A DNA stretch of 49,828 nt, taken from positions 1 to 49,828 of the forward strand of contig CANQQA010000021.1 of NCBI GenBank assembly GCA_947625885.1, given 5' to 3'. Made by a program: the position numbers and the translations under genes. Below the pieces are notes generated by a model. The model saw only the letters and a list, made by a program, of their open reading frames with translations. It had not been told where the DNA came from and did not search any database. This DNA comes from an uncultured Bacteroidales bacterium. Its GTDB lineage: Bacteria > Bacteroidota > Bacteroidia > Bacteroidales > UBA11471. Of the stretch, positions 1 to 8,597 are shown one piece after another (the stretch's first letter is position 1; each line of letters opens with the position of its first letter).

Positions 1-1530
1 GAGGTATTGGCTTCCGAAATTGCCGCTCTCGGCGGAAAAGATATTGAAATAGGGAAACGCATGGTTTCGTTTACCGGCGACAAGGCGTTACTCTATAAAA
101 CCAATCTGCACTGCCGCACCGCCCTGCGCATACTGAAACCCATATACACCTTCACGGCGGGCGATACCGACGAACTATACGAGCGGATAAAAGCGTTCGA
201 GTGGGAGCAGATACTCACGCCGGAAACGACGTTCGCTATCGACGCAGTGGTCTATTCCGACGAATTTCGCCATTCCAAATTCGTAACCTATCGGGCGAAA
301 GATGCCATAGCCGACTATTTCCGCGAGAAATACGATCGGCGCCCTTCGGTGCGGCTGAACAATGCCGACATATCCCTTAACCTGCATATCAATCGGACGA
401 CCTGTACCTTGTCGCTCGACAGCTCCGGCGAGTCGCTCCACAAACGCGGTTATCGCGTGGCACAGACAGAAGCTCCGTTGAACGAGGTGCTTGCCGCCGG
501 ACTGCTCTTGTTGGCAGGTTGGGACGGCAGCCGCGATTTCATCGACCCCATGTGCGGCTCGGGGACGCTGCTTATCGAGGCGGCGCTCATTGCCACCGGC
601 ACGCCGGCGGGAATTTACCGCAGCGATTTCGCTTTCAAACATTGGAGCGATTTCGACGAAGAACTTTTCGACACTCTCTATAACGACGACAGTGGGGAAC
701 ACCCCTTTGAACATAAAATATACGGCAGCGACATTTCGCCCAAAGCGGTGGAGATAGCTGTCGAAAACATCAAAAATGCAGGCATGGGGCGCTACATCGA
801 CATCGCGGTGAAGCCCATGCAGCAATACGCCGAAGGCGAAATACCCGCCGGCGGACTTTTGGTTACCAATCCCCCTTACGGTGAGCGTATTACCGACGAA
901 GATTTGTTGGGACTGTATGCCATGATAGGCTCGCAATTGAAACACGTGTTCAAGGGTTTCGATGCGTGGATTATCAGCTACCGCGACGATTGCTTCGACA
1001 GCATCGGTCTGAAAGCCTCTGCCCGTCTGCCCATGATGAACGGTGCTCTCGAATGCGAATACCGCAAGTATGAAATTTTCGACGGGAAATATACCGATTT
1101 CAAACGCGAAACCGGCGGCTTCCAACGAAAGGAAAACGACGGAAAGGGTGCGTATCGGAAAGAACGTCCGGAATCGTTCGGTCGGCGAGAGAATGCCTCC
1201 GGACGGAAAGAGCGCGGCAAACGCCCGTTCGACGACCGCAAACCCGACCGTGAACACTCTTTCCGAAAATCGGAAAGTCGAAAAGAGTTCGGGCAAAGGG
1301 AAAATCGCCGTCGTCCGTTCGACGAGCGTCGTCCGACTCCTGTGTCGCGACAGGAATTTACCGCCGCCTACGACGAGGACGACGAGATAAAAATTTCCCG
1401 CTTCCGCCGCGAGCGGCTGCATGGCGACGAAGCCGTGAATCAGTATGTCATCGGGCGCAAACCCTCTATCGGTGAGGAAAAGCCGAAAAAAGAGAGTGCT
1501 CGTCCCTATAAACGAAACAAGAAGAAATAA
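1..1530 (+). CDS. THUMP-domain class I SAM-dependent RNA methyltransferase (5' truncated by window edge)
   Basis: The product resembles the RlmL N-terminal half/YcbY-type 23S rRNA guanine-N2 methyltransferases, often annotated in Bacteroidales as putative N6-adenine-specific methylase. The reading frame is open from base 1, and family members usually carry about 15 more residues before this point, so the gene starts outside the window. A THUMP-like RNA-binding region fills roughly codons 1-150. A Rossmann methyltransferase follows, with DPMCGSGTLLIEAA as the SAM-binding motif and NPPYGER at bases 868-888 as the catalytic motif. After about codon 366 the protein becomes a tail of some 140 residues dominated by Arg, Lys, Glu and Phe-Gly/Arg-Arg pairs, likely disordered and RNA-binding. 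The next gene starts 15 bp downstream on the same strand. The family call is firm; the exact methylated nucleotide is inferred. Confidence 0.9.
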   Translation, partial: EVLASEIAALGGKDIEIGKRMVSFTGDKALLYKTNLHCRTALRILKPIYTFTAGDTDELYERIKAFEWEQILTPETTFAIDAVVYSDEFRHSKFVTYRAKDAIADYFREKYDRRPSVRLNNADISLNLHINRTTCTLSLDSSGESLHKRGYRVAQTEAPLNEVLAAGLLLLAGWDGSRDFIDPMCGSGTLLIEAALIATGTPAGIYRSDFAFKHWSDFDEELFDTLYNDDSGEHPFEHKIYGSDISPKAVEIAVENIKNAGMGRYIDIAVKPMQQYAEGEIPAGGLLVTNPPYGERITDEDLLGLYAMIGSQLKHVFKGFDAWIISYRDDCFDSIGLKASARLPMMNGALECEYRKYEIFDGKYTDFKRETGGFQRKENDGKGAYRKERPESFGRRENASGRKERGKRPFDDRKPDREHSFRKSESRKEFGQRENRRRPFDERRPTPVSRQEFTAAYDEDDEIKISRFRRERLHGDEAVNQYVIGRKPSIGEEKPKKESARPYKRNKKK

Positions 1531-1545
1531 CCTATATCCTTTGTT

Positions 1546-3699
1546 ATGAAACATCGTATCGTATTCCTGTTGATGCTCTTATTGCCTATGACAGCCGTTG
1601 CTCAAAACAAACCGCTTACCGCACAAGATTTGATACCGGGCGGACGCAACTACTTCCGTTTCGTGCCCAAGACGCTGCGCCAACTCTCTTTCGTCGGCGA
1701 CAAATATTTTTATCGTCAGGGCGATACCTTGTTACTGGCTGCGCCTGCGAGTCGCAAACATACGGTGTGGATAACGCTTGCCGACCTCAATGAAGCGTTG
1801 GAGAAACGCGGCATGAAAACACTTCGCACCTTTCCCTCGTTTTCTGTGGAAGAGAGCGACGGTACGCCGCGCCTCTGTTTCATGGCGCAGGCTGCCCTGA
1901 ATTATTACAATCCTGCGGCGCATGCTGTTGAATATACACTTCCGTTCTTACGCGGCGATGCCGATTTCGCTTTCGAGCCGCAGCAGAAGCGTCTGGCGGT
2001 AACGCACGACCGCGACCTCGTCGTCATCGACAGCGAGGGTACGCGTACCGTCGTAGCGCACGACGACAACGACCAGATATGTTTCGGCGCCTCCGATGTG
2101 CATCGCAACGAGTTCGGCATAACGAAAGGTATCTTTTGGTCACCGAAAGGAAATGCCCTCGCTTTCTACCGCATGGACGAAAGCAAGGTAACGGACTATC
2201 CGCTGGTCGATATTTCCGCCCGTACGGCAGCGCTGAAAAAGGAAAAATATCCGATGGCGGGCATGGCGAGCCATGAAGTGAAAGTGGGAGTGTATCATAT
2301 CGCATCGGGCAAGACGGTATATCTGCAACCCGCCGGAGAGAAAGACCAGTACCTGACCAACATTGCTTGGTCGCCCGACGAAAAGGCGATTTATCTGCAA
2401 CGCCTCAACCGCCGGCAAGATACCTGTTACAGCGAGGCATACGATGCCCTTACAGGCAAATTGCTCCGCACGCTTTTCGTGGAAACTTCCGACAAATACA
2501 TGGAGCCGGAGCACCCGATTTTCTTCCTGCCCGGACGCGACGACCGTTTCGTGCATCTGTCGCGCCGCAACGGTTACCGGCATCTCTATCTTTACGATAC
2601 CGACGGAAACCTGTTGAAGCAGCTGACCGACGGCGAATGGGAGGTGCTTTCCGCCGAAGCTGCACCCGACGGCAAGACGCTGTTTATCACCTCTACCGAA
2701 GCCTCGCCGCTCGAAACGAATCTCTACAAAGTGTCGGTGGCGACGGGAAAACGTACGCGGCTCACGCCGCAAAACGGTGTGCACAATACGGTGGTAAGTC
2801 GTTCGGGACGTTATGTCATTGATATGTTTTCCAATCATGAAACGCCCCGTGTTACCCAGTTGATAACCACCTCGAACGGCAAAGTCGAAAATCTTTTTAC
2901 GGCTGAAAATCCGTATGAGGGTTATGATGTGCCGACTTTTGCCGGCGGTACCCTCAAAGCTGCCGACGGCGAAACCGACCTCTATTATCGACTGACTTTT
3001 CCGCCGCACTTCGACTCGACGCAGAAATATCCGGTCATCGTCTATGTTTATGGGGGACCTCATGCCCAAATGGTAGAAGACCGCTGGCTGTGGGGCGCTG
3101 CCGGAAACGACCTCTTTTTGGCGACGCGCGGCTACGTGGTGTTCACGCTCGACAATCGAGGCTCTTCCAATCGCGGACTGCCTTTCGAGTCGGTAACTTA
3201 TCACCGCCTCGGCGACAACGAAATGGACGACCAGATGTGCGGCGTGGAGTGGCTGTGCCAACAACCGTGGTGCGATGCCGACCGCATAGGCGTGCACGGG
3301 TGGAGTTACGGCGGCTTCATGACGACCAACCTCATGCTTACGCACGGCGATGTATTCAAAGTGGGCGTTGCCGGTGGTGCCGTCATCGACTGGAAATATT
3401 ATGAAGTGATGTACGGCGAACGCTATATGGGTACGCCGCAAAGCAATCCCGAAGGATACGACCACTGCAATCTCCGCAACAAAGCCGGCAATCTGCAAGG
3501 GCATCTGTTGCTTGTCCACTGCGACACCGACCCCGTAGTGGTGTGGCAGCACACGCTGTCGTTCCTGAAAAGCTGCATCGAAGCCGGAACATATCCCGAC
3601 TATTTCGTCTATCCGGGACACGGGCACAACGTTATCGGCAAGGAACGGGTGCATCTTTATGAAAAGGTAGCGCGCTATTTCGATGATTATTTGAAATAA
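1546..3699 (+). CDS. S9 family dipeptidyl peptidase IV-like serine peptidase, exported
   Basis: This 717-residue protein has an N-terminal signal peptide ending near AVAQ, a DPP-IV-type beta-propeller (about residues 60-480) and a C-terminal alpha/beta-hydrolase domain. The nucleophile is Ser587 in GWSYGG. Asp662 in HCDTDP and His694 in GHGHNV align with the other two triad members. The segment [15 protein letters not shown] is typical of bacterial DPP-IV/prolyl tripeptidyl peptidases. It probably removes Xaa-Pro dipeptides from peptides in the periplasm or at the outer membrane, feeding amino acids to the cell. It lies 15 bp after the methyltransferase and 10 bp before purD, so these genes look cotranscribed. 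Exact cleavage preference (di- versus tripeptidyl) cannot be read from sequence. Confidence 0.93.
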   Translation: MKHRIVFLLMLLLPMTAVAQNKPLTAQDLIPGGRNYFRFVPKTLRQLSFVGDKYFYRQGDTLLLAAPASRKHTVWITLADLNEALEKRGMKTLRTFPSFSVEESDGTPRLCFMAQAALNYYNPAAHAVEYTLPFLRGDADFAFEPQQKRLAVTHDRDLVVIDSEGTRTVVAHDDNDQICFGASDVHRNEFGITKGIFWSPKGNALAFYRMDESKVTDYPLVDISARTAALKKEKYPMAGMASHEVKVGVYHIASGKTVYLQPAGEKDQYLTNIAWSPDEKAIYLQRLNRRQDTCYSEAYDALTGKLLRTLFVETSDKYMEPEHPIFFLPGRDDRFVHLSRRNGYRHLYLYDTDGNLLKQLTDGEWEVLSAEAAPDGKTLFITSTEASPLETNLYKVSVATGKRTRLTPQNGVHNTVVSRSGRYVIDMFSNHETPRVTQLITTSNGKVENLFTAENPYEGYDVPTFAGGTLKAADGETDLYYRLTFPPHFDSTQKYPVIVYVYGGPHAQMVEDRWLWGAAGNDLFLATRGYVVFTLDNRGSSNRGLPFESVTYHRLGDNEMDDQMCGVEWLCQQPWCDADRIGVHGWSYGGFMTTNLMLTHGDVFKVGVAGGAVIDWKYYEVMYGERYMGTPQSNPEGYDHCNLRNKAGNLQGHLLLVHCDTDPVVVWQHTLSFLKSCIEAGTYPDYFVYPGHGHNVIGKERVHLYEKVARYFDDYLK

Positions 3700-3709
3700 A
3701 CATATACAC

Positions 3710-4978
3710 ATGAATATACTTTTATTAGGTTCGGGCGGAAGAGAAAGCGCCCTCGCTTGGAAAATAAGTCGAAGCCCCCGTACAGACAAGTTGTACATCG
3801 CACCCGGCAATGCCGGAACGGCAGGGGTAGGTACCAACGTCGCCATTTCGGCAACCGACTTTCCCGCCATACGGGAGTTTGTGCTCTCGCACGCCATAGA
3901 CATGGTGGTGGTAGGACCCGAAGACCCGTTGGTCAAGGGCATTTACGACTATTTCAAAAACGATTCCGGATTGAGGAAAATTCCCGTTATCGGACCTTCC
4001 GCCGACGGCGCGCGCCTCGAAGGCAGCAAGGATTTCGCCAAAGCGTTTATGATGCGCCACCATATCCCGACGGCGCGCTATGCCAGCTTCACGAGCGATA
4101 CCGTACAAGAGGCTTTCGCTTTCCTCGAAACCCTGAAACCTCCCTATGTACTCAAAGCCGACGGGCTTGCAGCCGGAAAGGGCGTCTTGATACTCCCGAC
4201 ACTGTCGGAGGCGAAAGACGAATTGAAAGAGATGCTTTCGGGAAAATTCGGCGATGCCGGCAATACGGTGGTCATCGAGGAATTTCTTTCGGGCATCGAG
4301 TGCTCCGTATTCGTATTGACCGACGGCAAGAGCTATAAAATACTGCCGGTCGCCAAAGACTACAAACGGGTGGGCGAAGGCGATACCGGACTGAATACCG
4401 GCGGTATGGGAGCCGTGTCACCCGTGCCGTTTGCCGACGCCGCATTCATGAAAAAAGTCGAAGAGCGTATCGTGATACCTACCGTCGAAGGTTTGAAAGC
4501 CGAAAACATTGATTATAAAGGATTCATTTTCTTGGGACTTATCAATGTGGCAGGCGAACCGATGGTTATCGAGTACAACGCGCGCATGGGCGACCCCGAA
4601 ACCGAAGTCGTCATGCTGCGCATCAAAAGCGACCTCGTGGAGCTGCTCGAAGGCGTGGCGCAGGGAAATTTGAGCGAGCGCTCGTTGGAAACCGATTCCC
4701 GTTCGGCGGTAACCGTCATGCTGGTATCGGGCGGTTACCCCGGAAGCTACGAAAAAGGAAAGGTCATTACCGGACTCGACCGAGTAACCGACAGTATTCC
4801 GTTCCATGCCGGTACGAAGCTGCAAGACGGAAACGTCGTTACCTCCGGCGGACGGGTTATCGCCGTCAGCTCGTACGGTGCGAACAAAGCCGATGCCCTC
4901 GCCCGTTCGTATGCCAATGTGGAGAAAATAGATTTCGATAAAAAATATTTCCGCCGCGATATAGGCTTCGACCTGTAA
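3710..4978 (+). CDS. purD: Phosphoribosylamine-glycine ligase (GARS)
   Basis: The enzyme joins glycine to 5-phosphoribosylamine with ATP in the second step of de novo purine synthesis, in the cytosol. The 422-residue length matches PurD. The start [18 protein letters not shown] is the family N-terminal domain. The ATP-grasp domain spans roughly residues 105-325, with [11 protein letters not shown] in the ATP-binding region and [15 protein letters not shown] as the metal/ATP-binding motif. The C-terminal domain contains ITGLDRV and an FHAGT segment. It begins 10 bp after the S9 peptidase stop and is followed 22 bp later by a membrane protein gene. No separate promoter is visible, so it is probably read as part of the upstream operon. 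Confidence 0.97.
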   Translation: MNILLLGSGGRESALAWKISRSPRTDKLYIAPGNAGTAGVGTNVAISATDFPAIREFVLSHAIDMVVVGPEDPLVKGIYDYFKNDSGLRKIPVIGPSADGARLEGSKDFAKAFMMRHHIPTARYASFTSDTVQEAFAFLETLKPPYVLKADGLAAGKGVLILPTLSEAKDELKEMLSGKFGDAGNTVVIEEFLSGIECSVFVLTDGKSYKILPVAKDYKRVGEGDTGLNTGGMGAVSPVPFADAAFMKKVEERIVIPTVEGLKAENIDYKGFIFLGLINVAGEPMVIEYNARMGDPETEVVMLRIKSDLVELLEGVAQGNLSERSLETDSRSAVTVMLVSGGYPGSYEKGKVITGLDRVTDSIPFHAGTKLQDGNVVTSGGRVIAVSSYGANKADALARSYANVEKIDFDKKYFRRDIGFDL

Positions 4979-5000
4979 TGCGATAACACGCTTTTTCCTT

Positions 5001-5963
5001 ATGTCCGTTACCCTGTCGCAAATTACCGAAAGCAACCTCTTCCGCCGCTTTTTGTGGGGAGGTGTTTTGTTGGCGGTTATCGGGACGCTTTTTGTTTATC
5101 GTCCTGTCGACGGAGGATATATATTGTTGCAGTTATCTTGCGGTACGGTGGGGGCAGCCCTCGTCATCGCTGCGGTCGATGTGCTGCTTGTCGGGTGGAG
5201 TTGTTTTCTGTTGATGCGGCTCAACAACAAATATGCCCTCATGCAGCAGCGTACGCTGCTACCGGTAATTCTGCTGTTGATTTTCGATTGCTGCAATCCT
5301 GCCATTGTCGGAACGATAAACAGCGGACTGCTGCTTACGCCGGTCTATCTGTCAATCATGTACCTGCTCTATGATACCTATCAGAATGAAAACCGGCAGG
5401 CTGCCTACAACATGGGGTTGCTTCTTGCCGTCGGGTATTTGATAGAACCGCCGTTTCTGCTGTTGAGTTTGCCTTTCTGCCTTGGTTTTATCTACATGCG
5501 GTCGTTCTCGTGGCGTATGTTCGCGGCATTGTTGTTGGGCGTGCTTACGGTTATATGGCTGGTTTTCTGCATCGGATTGACCGACGGCTGCCGGCTGCTT
5601 CCCGATTTCCGCGATGTGCTTTTGTTCGCCTCTTTCGTGGAATGGGGCGACCTGCGATATTTCCTCCCGATAGCGGTAATCGGCGTACTTTGCGGGGTGG
5701 GCGGCACCTATTTTATCAAGCGGCATAAAATACAAATTTGGAAATACAACCGGTTTACGCTGCTGCTGACGATTTCCCTGCTGACGTTGTCGCTGCTCGA
5801 TATGGCGGCTCTCGATGCGTATCTGCCGCTGCTCAATGCCACGATGGCGTTGTCCGTTTCCAATTTCGCCCTACACACCCGCAGCCGCGCCGTCCCTTAT
5901 CTGTTTTACCTCCTGATAGGCGGTTACCTTGTTTTATACGTATGGAGTCTTTGCAATTTCTGA
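5001..5963 (+). CDS. Multi-pass inner-membrane protein, DUF6427-like
   Basis: The product is a 320-residue, very hydrophobic protein with about nine or ten predicted membrane segments and short loops. No catalytic motif is visible. Features shared with the Bacteroidota DUF6427 family are an N-terminal cytoplasmic stub, a conserved RTLLPVI-type loop and the segment YMRSFSWRMF in the middle. That assignment is from memory of the family and is tentative. Such proteins are usually found next to purD in this phylum, but their function is unknown. The stop codon region overlaps the start of the following gene by 22 bp, which suggests translational coupling. Confidence 0.7.
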   Translation: MSVTLSQITESNLFRRFLWGGVLLAVIGTLFVYRPVDGGYILLQLSCGTVGAALVIAAVDVLLVGWSCFLLMRLNNKYALMQQRTLLPVILLLIFDCCNPAIVGTINSGLLLTPVYLSIMYLLYDTYQNENRQAAYNMGLLLAVGYLIEPPFLLLSLPFCLGFIYMRSFSWRMFAALLLGVLTVIWLVFCIGLTDGCRLLPDFRDVLLFASFVEWGDLRYFLPIAVIGVLCGVGGTYFIKRHKIQIWKYNRFTLLLTISLLTLSLLDMAALDAYLPLLNATMALSVSNFALHTRSRAVPYLFYLLIGGYLVLYVWSLCNF

Positions 5964-6391
5964 GCGAGTGGGGGTATGTGGGGCTGTTTGTCGCCGCATT
6001 TTTGGCAGGCAGTCTTTTCCCGTTCAGTTCCGAAGCCATACTGGTGTTGCTGCTCGTTGCCGGCTATCCGGCGGGAGCCTGTCTGTTGGTGGCGACTGCC
6101 GGAAACTGGCTGGGCGGCATAACCTGTTATTATATCGGTCGTTTGGGAAAAATCGAATGGATAGAAAAATACCTGCGCGTATCGCACGAAAAGATAGAAA
6201 AGACGCACCGCTTTTTACAGGGGAAAGGCGCATTGATGGGATTTTTCGCTTTCCTGCCCGGAATAGGCGGCATCATCGTCGTTACGCTCGGGCTCATGCG
6301 CGCCAATCTCTTGTGGGTGAATCTCTCCATGTTGGCAGGCAAACTGCTCCGCTACTATTTGATTGTCGTCGGAATGGATTTCATTTTCTAA
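5942..6391 (+). CDS. YqaA/DedA-type small membrane protein (SNARE-associated family)
   Basis: The start at 5942 (MESLQFLSEWGYVGLF) was preferred to longer upstream frames because it gives a 149-residue protein matching YqaA-like members of the VTT/DedA superfamily. It has the hallmark FLAGSLFPFSSEAIL near the N-terminus, a glycine-rich NWLGGITCYYIGR segment and a cytoplasmic helix RVSHEKIEKTHRFLQGKG. A second membrane hairpin contains FLPGIGGIIVVTLGLMR. DedA-superfamily proteins are implicated in lipid-carrier flipping and membrane-potential maintenance; the YqaA branch is poorly characterised. The start lies inside the end of the upstream membrane gene (22-bp overlap), so the two are probably coupled. 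Confidence 0.85.
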   Translation: MESLQFLSEWGYVGLFVAAFLAGSLFPFSSEAILVLLLVAGYPAGACLLVATAGNWLGGITCYYIGRLGKIEWIEKYLRVSHEKIEKTHRFLQGKGALMGFFAFLPGIGGIIVVTLGLMRANLLWVNLSMLAGKLLRYYLIVVGMDFIF

Positions 6392-6401
6392 GGGAAAAAC
6401 A

Positions 6402-6433
6402 TTTGTTTCGTCCGCAGAGTTGTCGTATCTTTG
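6402..6433 (+). promoter_or_regulatory. Bacteroidota promoter for the ABC exporter gene
   Basis: A TTTG box at 6402-6405 is followed after 20 nt by TATCTTTG at 6426-6433, a full match to the Bacteroidota -33/-7 consensus. Transcription should start near 6438, leaving a leader of about 23 nt before the ATG at 6461. This argues against a longer N-terminus for the ABC protein. Confidence 0.75.
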
Positions 6434-6460
6434 CCGAAACGGAAAACATCGCTATCGGTT

Positions 6461-8287
6461 ATGAAAGATTTGTTCAAACTCCTCCTGCGGTTTGTGCCGC
6501 CGTATAAGAAATATCTTTTCCTCAATATCTTTTTCAATCTGTTGTCAACGCTTCTCAGCGTGTTTTCGTTTGCCCTTATCATACCGATTCTGGAAATACT
6601 TTTCAAGACGACCGATACCGCCTATACCTTTGTCGCATGGGGCGAGGGCGACTTGAAAGACGTGCTCGTCAATAACCTCTATTGGTTTGTCAGCCGGCAA
6701 ATCGAACTGCACGGACACATCTGGACGCTGGTCATGTTGGGTGTATGCCTTATCGTCATGACCTTTGCCAAGACGATGAGCAGCTACGTAAGTTCGGCAA
6801 GCATCATACCCCTGCGGGGCGGCGTGGTGCGCGACATACGCAATTTTCTGTATCGCAAAGTGGTGGCTCTGCCTATCGGCTTTTTTACGACGGAGCGCAA
6901 GGGCGACATCATGGCACGCATGACGGGCGATGTGGCGGAGGTGGAAAACTCCGTTATGACTTCGCTCGATATGCTGTTCAAAAATCCTATCATGATTATC
7001 ATCTACCTCGCCACCATGTTTCTGCTCAGTTGGCAGCTTACGCTGTTCGTGCTCGTGCTGCTGCCGGCAGCGGGTTTTGTCATGGGCAAGGTCGGCAAAT
7101 CGCTGAAACGCACCTCGCTCGGCGCGCAGCAGCAGTGGGGCGACCTCATGGCGCAGATAGAGGAGACGCTGGGCGGGCTGCGCATCGTCAAAGCCTTCAA
7201 TGCCGAGAAGAAAATCTGCCGCCGCTTCGAGGGCGCAAACGATAAATTCTACCGCACGACCAACCGCATAGGTTTGCGCCAGACGCTGGCGCACCCCATG
7301 AGCGAATTTCTGGGAACGACCGCCATCGTCATCGTGCTGTGGTTCGGCGGCGCGTTGATTCTGCGCGGCAACAGCGTCATCAATGCCGGCGAGTTCATCT
7401 ATTACCTTATTATATTTTACAGCATCATCAATCCCGCCAAAGACCTGACCAAAGCCTTCTATACCATACAGCGCGGGCTTGCCGCCATGGTGCGTATCGA
7501 CAAGATACTTTCGACGGAAAACCCCATAAAGAATCCCGAAAAACCGGTGGCGGGCGTGTCGCTGCAACACGCTATCGAGTACCGCGACGTCCGCTTCCGC
7601 TATCAGGACGACTGGGTCGTAAAAGGGGTGAATCTGACCATAGAAAAAGGACATACCGTAGCCCTTGTCGGGCAGTCCGGTTCGGGAAAATCGACGCTGG
7701 CGGATTTGCTGCCCCGATTCTACGATGTAGGCGAAGGCGGCATATACATCGACGGCGTGAACGTCAAGGATATGCGTGTCGCCGATTTGCGCGCCATGAT
7801 GGGGATTGTCAATCAGGAAGCGATACTTTTCAACGATACGTTCCGCAACAACATCACGTTCGGCGTGGAGAACGCTACGCAGGAGCAGGTCGAAGAAGCC
7901 GCCCGCATAGCCAATGCCCACGACTTCATCATGGCGACGGAACAGGGTTACGATACCGTCATCGGCGACAGGGGCTGCCGCCTTTCCGGCGGACAGCGGC
8001 AGCGCATCAGCATCGCGCGGGCGATTCTCAAAAATCCCCGCATACTGATTCTCGACGAAGCAACCTCCGCGCTCGACACCGAAGCCGAACGCCTCGTGCA
8101 GGAAGCCCTCGAAAATTTGATGAAAAACCGCACTACGCTGGTCATTGCCCACCGCCTTTCCACCATCAAAGACGCCGACCTTATCTGCGTCATGCAGGAG
8201 GGGCGCATCGTGGAGTCGGGCAGGCACGACGAGCTGCTGAAAGCAAACGGGTATTACAAACATCTGGTCGATATGCAGCAGTTTTGA
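6461..8287 (+). CDS. MsbA-type ABC exporter (fused permease-ATPase)
   Basis: This 608-residue half-transporter has six membrane helices in the first 330 or so residues, then a nucleotide-binding domain. Walker A is GQSGSGKST with Lys410, the signature is LSGGQRQR near residue 510, and Walker B is ILILDEATSALD, followed by the H-loop IAHRLST. The layout is that of homodimeric lipid/drug exporters such as MsbA. In Bacteroidales this gene commonly lies near purD and is thought to flip lipid A precursors, but multidrug export cannot be excluded. The start at 6461 is set by the promoter at 6402-6433. The gene ends the long plus-strand housekeeping run. Confidence 0.93.
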   Translation: MKDLFKLLLRFVPPYKKYLFLNIFFNLLSTLLSVFSFALIIPILEILFKTTDTAYTFVAWGEGDLKDVLVNNLYWFVSRQIELHGHIWTLVMLGVCLIVMTFAKTMSSYVSSASIIPLRGGVVRDIRNFLYRKVVALPIGFFTTERKGDIMARMTGDVAEVENSVMTSLDMLFKNPIMIIIYLATMFLLSWQLTLFVLVLLPAAGFVMGKVGKSLKRTSLGAQQQWGDLMAQIEETLGGLRIVKAFNAEKKICRRFEGANDKFYRTTNRIGLRQTLAHPMSEFLGTTAIVIVLWFGGALILRGNSVINAGEFIYYLIIFYSIINPAKDLTKAFYTIQRGLAAMVRIDKILSTENPIKNPEKPVAGVSLQHAIEYRDVRFRYQDDWVVKGVNLTIEKGHTVALVGQSGSGKSTLADLLPRFYDVGEGGIYIDGVNVKDMRVADLRAMMGIVNQEAILFNDTFRNNITFGVENATQEQVEEAARIANAHDFIMATEQGYDTVIGDRGCRLSGGQRQRISIARAILKNPRILILDEATSALDTEAERLVQEALENLMKNRTTLVIAHRLSTIKDADLICVMQEGRIVESGRHDELLKANGYYKHLVDMQQF

Positions 8288-8597
8288 ATGTTGCGACGTC
8301 CACTCTCCTCCGGAAATGGAATATGCTAAAAACGAAAAATTTTTTCCGTATGAAAAGAAAAAATATTGAAAATGTTTTCGGAATCCCGATTTTATATATT
8401 ATCTTTGCAGGCGTGCGAAATAAAACGGAGATAGGGGTTGATACTTCTTTACATTGAAAAAATTATTTCTTAAAATTGTGAAATAAGTATAAATATTTGA
8501 AATATATAAAAGATTATGGCAAGATATTCGATTAAAAGTCTTTCCTTTGCATCACGTTATGCCTAATAGAACGAATAGAAATTAATTATAAAAACCA
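8288..8597 (+). other. AT-rich intergenic leader region
   Basis: This 310-bp stretch has no convincing gene. It is strongly AT-rich compared with the flanking ABC gene. It contains a good -7 box at 8400-8407 and a weaker TTCCTTTG at 8542-8549. If the first is used, the lipoprotein mRNA carries a leader of about 185 nt. A 16-codon frame at 8516-8566 exists but has no support. No strong terminator hairpin is visible for the ABC gene. Confidence 0.5.
8400..8407 (+). promoter_or_regulatory. Candidate -7 box upstream of the lipoprotein gene
   Basis: TATCTTTG matches the Bacteroidota -7 element exactly. A TTTTCG sequence about 20-25 nt upstream is a poor -33 box. The predicted leader to the ATG at 8598 is unusually long for this genome, where most leaders seem to be under 40 nt. 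Confidence 0.45.

Noticed and set aside
175-1554. Long minus-strand frame opposite the RNA methyltransferase
   Set aside because: It mirrors the GC-rich codon pattern of the real gene and has no recognisable protein or start context.
2140-3942. 600-codon minus-strand frame opposite the S9 peptidase and purD
   Set aside because: It crosses two strong genes on the other strand; its composition is that of an antisense shadow.
8516-8566. 16-codon frame before the lipoprotein gene
   Set aside because: Too short, and no sign of conservation or coupling.
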